Assembly (NCBI GenBank): GCA_036504235.1
Contig: DASXVN010000041.1
Location: forward strand, 1-17,814
DNA from: Zipacnadum sp036504235
Lineage (GTDB): Bacteria; Armatimonadota; Zipacnadia; Zipacnadales; Zipacnadaceae
Direction: 5' to 3'
Length of the DNA: 17,814 nucleotides
Every line of letters starts with the position of its first letter. Position 1 is the first letter of the stretch. The notes under the pieces were generated by a model. That model was not told where the DNA came from, did no database searches, and saw only the letters and a list, made by a program, of their open reading frames with translations. A program made the position numbers and the translations under genes. This document shows positions 13,431 to 17,814 of this stretch, piece by piece.

Positions 13431-13826
13431 ATGCAAGTAGCCAGCGCCACTCAAACCAGTTCGACCCAGTCCGCCACTCCCACGAACACCATCGTGGGCA
13501 ATCAGGACTTTATGAAGCTGCTGATCGCCCAGTTGCAGCAGCAGGACCCGCTCGACCCGATGAAGCCGTCCGATTTCATGGGCCAACTCGCCCAGTTGCA
13601 GACCGTGTCTCAGCTCTCCACCGTGGGCGATCAGCTCAGCCAACTCAACGCGGGGCAAAACCGCAGCGGGCCGCTCTCCCTGCTGGGCCGTCAGGTCGCC
13701 TGGTCCGATGACCAGGGCGCCTCGCACCAGGGCCAGGTGGAGGAAGTCCGCCTCTCCGACTCCGCCAGCCAGCTAGTGGTCGGCGGTCAGCTCGTGAACT
13801 GGAGCCAAATCCAGAGCGTGCGTTAG
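13431..13826 (+). CDS. flgD: Flagellar hook capping / assembly scaffold protein FlgD (short form)
   Basis: FlgD caps the growing hook and promotes FlgE polymerisation. The 131-residue product has a Ser/Thr-rich secretion leader, then the family core NQDFMKLLIAQLQQQDPLDPMKPSDFMGQLAQLQTVSQL (about residues 23-61). A short C-terminal segment follows with SLLGRQVAWSD and VNWSQIQSV. It lacks the fibronectin/Ig-like C-terminal half seen in about 230-residue proteobacterial FlgD and is close to Gram-positive FlgD in size. The start is ATG 13431 with Shine-Dalgarno AAGGAGG at 13418-13424. It follows fliK by 34 nt; the expected next gene flgE is displaced by the kinase-like gene. Confidence 0.93.
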   Translation: MQVASATQTSSTQSATPTNTIVGNQDFMKLLIAQLQQQDPLDPMKPSDFMGQLAQLQTVSQLSTVGDQLSQLNAGQNRSGPLSLLGRQVAWSDDQGASHQGQVEEVRLSDSASQLVVGGQLVNWSQIQSVR

Positions 13827-13853
13827 CCCCAGACGATCCCGGAGGAACCGACT

Positions 13854-15080
13854 ATGCTCAGAACGTCTCCCCAACTCGCTCCCGAACTCGATCAGCAACT
13901 GGACGCGGCCCTCGAGCGGCTGGCTCAGGCTGCCACGGAGGGCCTCGACGACGCGTCGCGGCTGGCCCAACTGGGCCCGGAACTGGCCACTGTGTTGCCC
14001 TGCTCCCGCATCTACCTCGTGCGCCTCGTGGGCCCCCTGCAGTCCGCCGTGGTCACCGCCGTCTATCAGCCCGCGCCGGACGGGCTGGTCGCCGGAACCG
14101 CCTTGGAGGAGCCGTCGCCGCTGCTGGAGGTGCTGCAGGGCTCCCTGGAGATCTCGGTCTGCAGCGACACGCGCCTGTGGTACTCCGGGCTGGAGCAGGC
14201 CCTCGCCCAGGAGCAGATGTACGCCTGCGTGGCCCTGGCTGTGCGCTGCCGGAGGCAACTGGCCGGCGCGCTGGTGCTCGCCGGCGAGCGACCGCTGGCC
14301 TACGGCGCCGAGCAGGTCCGGATTCTGCGGCGTCTGGCCCCCGAGTTGAGTCTCCACCTGAGCCCTCCCGCTGACCAGCCGGCGGCGGCTTTCGCCCCGG
14401 CCGAGCCGGAACGCGAACAGCAGCTAGCCGAGGTCTGCGGGAGTCTGGCCGGGCAATTCCAGGCTCTGCTTTCCTGCCTGCTAGGCGGCTGCGAGCAACT
14501 CCGGGCCCAGCCGCTGCCGGTGGAGGGCCAGCAGGTCCTGCGGGGCATGGAAGCCCGCGTGGTGGAGGGGGTGCAACTGGTCCGCGCCCTGCAGCAATTC
14601 GCCGCGCAGGAGCCGCTGGAGCACGTGGAAACCGTGGACCTGGGCGAGTTGGCCGCCGAAGTGATGGTGCTGGCCAAACCCCTCTGGGCGCAGGCCTCCG
14701 CCGCGGGTCGCCGGGTGGAGGTCCGCCACGCCCGGATGCCCGGCGCGCGCGTCTCCGGCAGTCGCCGCGAGTTGCGCGAGGCGCTGCTCAACGTCTTATT
14801 CAACGCCCTCCAGGCCCTCCCCCGCGGCGGCGAGGTCTGGCTGCTGGAGGGCCGGGACGGTGACTCGGCCTACCTGGAGGTCACCGATTACGGCGTCGGA
14901 ATGAGCGCCGGGGTGCTCGCCCGCGCCCGCGATCCTTTCTTCACCACCCAACCCGGCCGTCGCCACGGCCTGGGCCTAAGCGTAGCCGGCGGCATAGCCC
15001 GCCGCCACGGCGGCCGCCTGGAGCTACGCTCCGCCCGCGGCGAGGGCACCACCGTCCGCCTCAGCTTCCCCTCGGCCTAG
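13854..15080 (+). CDS. GAF/HATPase histidine-kinase-like protein lacking the phosphoacceptor histidine
   Basis: The 408-residue protein has no membrane segment, so it is cytoplasmic. Residues about 10-170 look like a GAF sensor domain. About 188-250 occupies the place of the dimerisation/H-box helix pair, and 300-408 is a well-kept HATPase: N-box REALLNVLFNALQAL (307-321), G1 DYGVGM (345-350), PFFTT (361-365), G2 HGLGLS (371-376) and RGEGTTVRLSF. Where NtrB-like kinases read AHEFNN, this reads AGQFQA (199-204), so the phosphoacceptor His and its catalytic Glu are both absent. Seven cysteines are present (50, 103, 125, 132, 195, 208, 213). By position it could be the FlrB/FleS/FlgS-like sensor for the sigma-54 system, but no response regulator is nearby. 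Start ATG 13854, Shine-Dalgarno GGAGGA 13841-13846. Confidence 0.85.
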   Translation: MLRTSPQLAPELDQQLDAALERLAQAATEGLDDASRLAQLGPELATVLPCSRIYLVRLVGPLQSAVVTAVYQPAPDGLVAGTALEEPSPLLEVLQGSLEISVCSDTRLWYSGLEQALAQEQMYACVALAVRCRRQLAGALVLAGERPLAYGAEQVRILRRLAPELSLHLSPPADQPAAAFAPAEPEREQQLAEVCGSLAGQFQALLSCLLGGCEQLRAQPLPVEGQQVLRGMEARVVEGVQLVRALQQFAAQEPLEHVETVDLGELAAEVMVLAKPLWAQASAAGRRVEVRHARMPGARVSGSRRELREALLNVLFNALQALPRGGEVWLLEGRDGDSAYLEVTDYGVGMSAGVLARARDPFFTTQPGRRHGLGLSVAGGIARRHGGRLELRSARGEGTTVRLSFPSA

Positions 15081-15095
15081 CCGTTGGCCGTCGGT

Positions 15096-15143
15096 GTAGG
15101 GGCGCGTTTTGCGGAGCGTAGCGGAGCAACACACGCCCGTTCG
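15096..15143 (+). repeat. Repeat module D, copy 1
   Basis: The unit begins GTAGGGGCGCGTTTTGCGGAG and ends CACACGCCCGTTCGC; GGGCG and CGCCC arms can pair at the ends. A second copy at 17715-17764 agrees at most positions (GTTTG for GTTTT, one extra base in the middle). Confidence 0.75.
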
Positions 15144-15194
15144 CTGAGCCTCAGCAAGCGACCGCCTTCCGCCTCGCCGAGCCGTTGCCGTACT

Positions 15195-15235
15195 GTAGGG
15201 CGGGGGCTACGTCCCCCGCCGGCCGTTAGCCGTTG
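15195..15235 (+). repeat. Hairpin repeat module C, copy 2
   Basis: Nearly identical to 10001-10041; the only difference in the shared part is GCCGTTAGCCGTT instead of GCCGTTTGCCGTT in the linker. Confidence 0.8.
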
Positions 15236-15255
15236 TCCCTGGCGCTAACCCTCCC

Positions 15256-15337
15256 GTAGGGGCGGAGCTTGCTCCGCCCGCGCCTACCGCGCAGGTTAGT
15301 GCTAGCCGCGGGCGGCGGGTGTAACCGCCGCCCTTAC
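15256..15337 (+). repeat. Two adjacent GC-rich hairpins
   Basis: The first has GGGCGGAGC (15260-15268) and GCTCCGCCC (15271-15279) arms around TT and is flanked by GTAGG and CCTAC, which also pair. The second has GGGCGGCGG and CCGCCGCCC arms around GTGTAA (15310-15334). Both fit the same intergenic mosaic as modules A to D but are single copies in this window. Confidence 0.65.
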
Positions 15338-15376
15338 GCAGAAGACGGCCGTTTCCCGCCGTTCGCCGTTTGCCGT

Positions 15377-15434
15377 AGCCCCTCCCCTTTGGGGAGGGGT
15401 GCCCGAGGTCCGCCGAGGGCGGGGTGGGCCCGCC
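15377..15434 (+). repeat. Hairpin repeat module B, copy 3 (full form)
   Basis: AGCCCCTCCCC-TTT-GGGGAGGGG followed by the same tail TGCCCGAGGTCCGCCGAGGGCGGGGTGGGC as copy 2. It ends 22 nt before the flgE Shine-Dalgarno sequence. Confidence 0.82.
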
Positions 15435-15467
15435 CGTCCCGTCCCACCACCACATCAGGAGGCTACC

Positions 15468-16685
15468 ATGAACCGATCGCTCTTCACCGGACTGTCCGGC
15501 ACCATGGCTTATCAGTCCAGCCTGGACGTCATCGGCAACAACATCGTCAACGCCAACACCCCCGGGTACAAGGAGGGCCGCTCGATCTTCAAGGATGTCT
15601 TCTACGACACCATCAAGGCCGGGTCGGCCGCCTCCGGCACGCGGGGCGGCAGCAATCCCTCCCAGATCGGCTCCGGCGTGGCCGTGGGCGCGATTCAGGT
15701 CGCCATGACCCAGGGGGCCACGCAGCAGACCGGCCAGCCCCTGGACGCCGCGGTGGATGGCGCTGGTTTCTTCGTCCTCAATGGCGCCAACGGTCACGTC
15801 TACACGCGGGAGGGCGCTTTCAGCCTGGATGACGCCAATACCCTGGTCTCGGCCAACACCGGCCTGCAAGTCCAGGGCTGGGTCGCCCAGAATGGCGTCA
15901 TTGACCCCACCGGCGCGCTCACCGCCCTCAAGTTCCCCCTCGGCGACCTGCGCGCGCCCCAGGCGACGGGCGCCATGCTGGTCACCGGCAACCTCGACGC
16001 CACGGCGGCGACCGGGGACATTGCCCCGGCGGGGATTGCGGTCAACGACTCCCTGGGCCAGACCCACCAGGTTAGTCTCACCTTCACCAAGAACGCGGCC
16101 GTCAACAGCTGGCAGGTCACCGCCACCTGCGGCGCCGATACCGCCACGGGCACGGCCACCTTCGGGCCCACCGGCGCGCTTACCGGCGGCAGTCCGCTCG
16201 CCCTGGCGCTACACCTGGCCACCGGCGCGACCACGCCGCAGACGGTCAACGTTGATCTCAGCCGCCTCTCCCAGCTCGCGGAGGCCTCCTCGGCGGTCGT
16301 GCAGTCGCAGGACGGCTTCGCCGCGGCCTCCCTGGTCGGCGTGGAGCTGGCCGATGGGGGAGAGGTCATCGGTCGCTACTCAGATGGCGCCACCAAGCCG
16401 CTCGCCCAGGTCGCCCTGGCCTCCTTCGCCAACGCCGCGGGGCTGCAGCGGGAGGGCAACAACCTGTACGCGAGCTCCGTGGCCTCCGGCGGGGAGCAGA
16501 CCGGCGCGCCCGCCACCGGGGGGCGCGGCAACATCGTCGCTCGCTCCCTGGAGCTGTCCAATGTGGACCTGACCAAGTCTTTCGTAGACATGGTAACCAC
16601 TCAGCGGGCCTTCCAGGCCAGCGCCAGCGTCATCAGCACCGCCAACCAGATGCTGCAGGACGCCCTCCAGATCACCCAGCGGTAG
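15468..16685 (+). CDS. flgE: Flagellar hook protein FlgE
   Basis: FlgE polymerises into the hook joining rod and filament. The 405-residue product begins MNRSLFTGLSGTMAYQSSLDVIGNNIVNANTPGYKEGRSIFKDV, the rod/hook family N-terminal helix. The middle has Thr/Ala/Gly-rich hook D1/D2 sequence, including AVDGAGFFVLNG...YTREGAFSLDDANTLVSANTGLQVQGW (about 95-142). It ends with LSNVDLTKSFVDMVTTQRAFQASASVISTANQMLQDALQITQR, the matching C-terminal helix. FlgF or FlgG are shorter (about 250-260), so FlgE is preferred. ATG 15468 has Shine-Dalgarno AGGAGG at 15457-15462; the open frame above it is repeat DNA. A strong terminator follows, so it is the last gene of the rpoN operon. Confidence 0.95.
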   Translation: MNRSLFTGLSGTMAYQSSLDVIGNNIVNANTPGYKEGRSIFKDVFYDTIKAGSAASGTRGGSNPSQIGSGVAVGAIQVAMTQGATQQTGQPLDAAVDGAGFFVLNGANGHVYTREGAFSLDDANTLVSANTGLQVQGWVAQNGVIDPTGALTALKFPLGDLRAPQATGAMLVTGNLDATAATGDIAPAGIAVNDSLGQTHQVSLTFTKNAAVNSWQVTATCGADTATGTATFGPTGALTGGSPLALALHLATGATTPQTVNVDLSRLSQLAEASSAVVQSQDGFAAASLVGVELADGGEVIGRYSDGATKPLAQVALASFANAAGLQREGNNLYASSVASGGEQTGAPATGGRGNIVARSLELSNVDLTKSFVDMVTTQRAFQASASVISTANQMLQDALQITQR

Positions 16686-16696
16686 GAAATTCCCAC

Positions 16697-16713
16697 TGTA
16701 TGAAATTCATACA
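16697..16713 (+). promoter_or_regulatory. 17-bp perfect palindrome, candidate activator-binding site upstream of flgB
   Basis: TGTATGAAATTCATACA: two perfect 8-bp half-sites (TGTATGAA and TTCATACA) around a central A. Its centre lies about 104 bp upstream of the predicted sigma-54 start for flgB, in the range typical of enhancer-binding-protein sites. It is AT-rich in very GC-rich DNA. The core GAAATTC also occurs at 16686-16692 within a shorter palindrome GGAAATTCC, 16 bp away. I saw no third copy in the window. Confidence 0.55.
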
Positions 16714-16718
16714 AAACT

Positions 16719-16752
16719 GGACGGAGGCGGTTTCCCTCAGCCGCCTCCGTCC
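16719..16752 (+). terminator. Strong stem-loop terminator after flgE
   Basis: GGACGGAGGCGG (16719-16730), loop TTTCCCTCAG, CCGCCTCCGTCC (16741-16752): a perfect 12-bp stem with a 10-nt loop, 34 nt after the flgE stop codon. The following sequence is C/T-rich (CCCCCTCTTTCGCTCTCTCC) rather than a pure T-run. It separates the rpoN-flgE operon from flgB-flgC, which has its own promoter immediately downstream. Confidence 0.75.
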
Positions 16753-16782
16753 GCCCCCTCTTTCGCTCTCTCCTTACTCTCC

Positions 16783-16798
16783 TGGCACCGTTCTTGCA
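16783..16798 (+). promoter_or_regulatory. Sigma-54 (-24/-12) promoter of flgB-flgC
   Basis: TGGCACCGTTCTTGCA: GG at 16784-16785 and GC at 16796-16797 separated by exactly 10 nt, matching TGGCACG-N4-TTGCW at all but one position (C for G after GGCAC). The predicted start is near 16809, so the flgB leader is only about 12 nt long and begins just before the Shine-Dalgarno GGAGGAG at 16810-16816. Confidence 0.86.
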
Positions 16799-16820
16799 TC
16801 GCTTACCACGGAGGAGAACT

Positions 16821-17210
16821 ATGCCCGTCAACTTGGACGCAATTAGCGACGTAACGGTCCTGGCGCTGGGGAAGGCCCTGCAGGGCACTACCCAGCAGCA
16901 GCAGGCGCACGCGGCCAATCTGGCCAACGCCGAGACCCCGGGCTATCGCGCCCAGCGGGTCAGCTTCGAGGAGGACCTCCGCCAGGCGCTGGCGGCCCCC
17001 CCGGAGCGCCAGGCGGCGGCGCTGGAGGCCCTGCGCCCGCAGGTGACGGTTTCCCCCGACGCGCCCCTGCGCCGGGATGGGAATAACGTGGATCTGGAAG
17101 GTGAGCTGCTGGCGATCAGCGAGGCGGGGCTGCGCTATCGGGTGGTGGCTCGCTTGCTCGGTAAGAAGAATCAGATGATTCGTCAGGCCCTGGGAGGTAG
17201 TGCGCAATGA
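16821..17210 (+). CDS. flgB: Flagellar proximal rod protein FlgB
   Basis: FlgB is one of the proximal rod subunits of the basal body. The 129-residue product starts MPVNLDAISDVTVLALGKALQ and carries the rod-family signature as HAANLANAETPGYRAQRVSFEEDLRQAL (about residues 33-60), followed by a basic C-terminus RLLGKKNQMIRQALGG. The start is ATG 16821 with Shine-Dalgarno GGAGGAG at 16810-16816; the open frame upstream to 16794 would begin inside the sigma-54 promoter and is rejected. Its stop overlaps the flgC start (ATGA at 17207-17210). It is first in its own sigma-54 transcript. Confidence 0.95.
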   Translation: MPVNLDAISDVTVLALGKALQGTTQQQQAHAANLANAETPGYRAQRVSFEEDLRQALAAPPERQAAALEALRPQVTVSPDAPLRRDGNNVDLEGELLAISEAGLRYRVVARLLGKKNQMIRQALGGSAQ

Positions 17211-17614
17211 GTTGGTGTCAAGCTCTGGATGTGTCCGGCAGCGGCCTGCGGGCCGCCAGTTTGCGGATGAGCGTGGTGGCGGAGAACATCGCCAACGCCG
17301 ACGCCACGCGCACCCCGGAGGGCGGGCCCTACCGCCGCCGGGTGGTTCTGCTCGGGTCGGCCCCCGGCCTGGACGGAGCGGGTCTGCGCGGGGTGCAGGT
17401 AGTGGGCGTTACCGCGGCCGCGGGCGCGGCCCGCCGCGTCTATCAGCCGGGTCACCCGGACGCCGACGCGCAGGGGTACGTCCAGGTCCCCAACGTGGAC
17501 GTGCCGCTGGAAATGGCTGATTTGACGGTCGCCAACCGGGTCTATCAGGCCAATACGGTGGCCCTGCAGACGATTCGGCGGAGTCTGAACGAGACTATTA
17601 ATCTGCTGAGCTGA
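17207..17614 (+). CDS. flgC: Flagellar proximal rod protein FlgC
   Basis: FlgC is a proximal rod protein that assembles next to FlgB. The 135-residue product has the family N-terminus (SWCQALDVSGSGLRAASLRMSVVAENIANADATRTPEGGPYRRRVV) with the ANADATRTPEGGPY rod motif. The C-terminal signature is GYVQVPNVDVPLEMADLTVANRVYQANTVALQTIRRSLNETINLL. ATG 17207 overlaps the flgB stop by 4 nt, with Shine-Dalgarno GGAGG at 17193-17197. In most genomes fliE and fliF follow directly; here a repeat-rich stretch of at least 200 bp follows, so those genes are not adjacent within the window. Confidence 0.96.
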   Translation: MSWCQALDVSGSGLRAASLRMSVVAENIANADATRTPEGGPYRRRVVLLGSAPGLDGAGLRGVQVVGVTAAAGAARRVYQPGHPDADAQGYVQVPNVDVPLEMADLTVANRVYQANTVALQTIRRSLNETINLLS

Positions 17615-17627
17615 ACGGCTAACGGCG

Positions 17628-17682
17628 CCTCACCCCCGGCCCCTCTCCGTGGCGCTCGCCGACGGGCGCCCGCGGGGGAGGG
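17628..17682 (-). repeat. Hairpin repeat module A, copy 4 (inverted)
   Basis: Read on the minus strand it ends with GGAGAGGGGCCGGGGGTGAGG, like the other copies. The loop holds a nested hairpin GGCGCTCG-CCGA-CGGGCGCC (17651-17670) related to that of copy 1 at the left window edge. The opposite outer arm is GGGGGAGGGG. It starts 14 nt after the flgC stop. Confidence 0.78.
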
Positions 17683-17714
17683 GTGAAAGGCAAACGGCAA
17701 GCGGCCGTTTCCCC

Positions 17715-17764
17715 GTAGGGGCGCGTTTGGCGGAGCGCTAGCGGAGCCACACACGCCCGCTCGC
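17715..17764 (+). repeat. Repeat module D, copy 2
   Basis: Near-identical to 15096-15143, beginning GTAGGGGCGCGTTTGGCGGAG and ending CACACGCCCGCTCGC. It is preceded by linkers reading CAAACGGCAAGCGGCCGTTT, that is, the inverted and direct forms of the GCCGTTTGCCGT linker. Confidence 0.75.
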
Positions 17765-17790
17765 CAGATGGCAGGCAGGGAGCGGGCGGC

Positions 17791-17814
17791 AGTCGCGGTG
17801 TCGGCACCGCGACT
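17791..17814 (+). repeat. Perfect 10-bp hairpin at the window edge
   Basis: AGTCGCGGTG (17791-17800), loop TCGG, CACCGCGACT (17805-17814). It is the last element visible and may continue past the edge. No gene is seen between flgC and the end of the window. Confidence 0.65.

Larger units (their letters stand above)
15081..15467 (+). other. Non-coding gap before flgE filled with at least five hairpin modules
   Basis: The 387-bp stretch contains module D (15096-15143), a small GCTGAG-C-CTCAGC hairpin just after it, module C copy 2 (15195-15235), two GC-rich hairpins (15256-15287 and 15310-15337) and module B copy 3 (15377-15434). GCCGTT-type linkers join them. No credible gene or recognisable promoter was seen. 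The flgE ribosome-binding site AGGAGG is at 15457-15462. Confidence 0.78.

Noticed and set aside
15081..15467. A sigma-54 promoter for flgE
   Set aside because: No GG-N10-GC element with TGGCAC/TTGC flanks was found in this gap; flgE is probably transcribed from upstream.
10408..17814. Repeated GC-rich units considered as a CRISPR array
   Set aside because: The units are not regularly spaced, are internally palindromic, occur between unrelated genes in both orientations, and there are no cas genes.
17765..17814. Stem-loop at the right edge considered as part of a tRNA or the start of another RNA gene
   Set aside because: Only one simple hairpin is visible; there is no D-loop, anticodon or T-loop pattern.

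Overview
This window is one large flagellar gene cluster from a high-GC bacterium (roughly 70% GC by eye). It holds 19 flagellar, motility or regulatory genes and no obvious foreign insertion. The gene content (FlbD next to MotA/MotB, a short FlgD, a small FliL, separate FliN and FliO) resembles the deep-branching/Gram-positive type of flagellar locus rather than the enterobacterial one. The intergenic DNA is full of short GC-rich hairpin modules of the kind seen in some poorly cultured phyla such as Armatimonadota or Chloroflexota. That taxonomic guess is weak, because there is no rRNA or marker gene to settle it.

Layout. The minus strand from about 4.0 kb to the left edge carries a compact operon fliG-fliM-fliR-flhB: switch rotor, switch C-ring, and two export-gate proteins. 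The plus strand from 4.09 kb carries rpoN (sigma-54), flbD, motA, motB, fliL, fliN, fliO, fliP, fliQ, fliJ, a lytic transglycosylase, fliK, flgD, a GAF/histidine-kinase-like protein and flgE. A strong stem-loop terminator follows flgE, and then a separate flgB-flgC pair (rod) begins.

Regulation is unusually readable. The short divergent region between fliG and rpoN holds a sigma-54 promoter facing fliG, a near-consensus sigma-28 (FliA-type) promoter facing rpoN, and a perfect-consensus sigma-54 promoter facing rpoN. A third sigma-54 promoter drives flgB, with a 17-bp palindrome about 100 bp upstream of its predicted start, where an enhancer-binding activator would be expected. The sigma-54 gene is therefore probably under its own control, at the head of the operon it drives. 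The histidine-kinase-like protein in the same operon is a natural candidate for the sensor that feeds the sigma-54 activator, but its phosphoacceptor histidine and the surrounding H-box residues are missing while the ATP-binding domain looks intact. No NtrC-type activator gene is in the window.

The plus-strand operon is interrupted by gaps of about 140 to 390 bp built from a few recurring hairpin modules joined by a linker resembling GCCGTTNGCCGT. The minus-strand operon has none between its genes. Compared with the usual Gram-positive-type order, fliM and the fliR-flhB pair have been lifted out and joined to fliG on the other strand, and the block is permuted. One of the gene-removal points (fliQ/fliJ) is filled with these modules.
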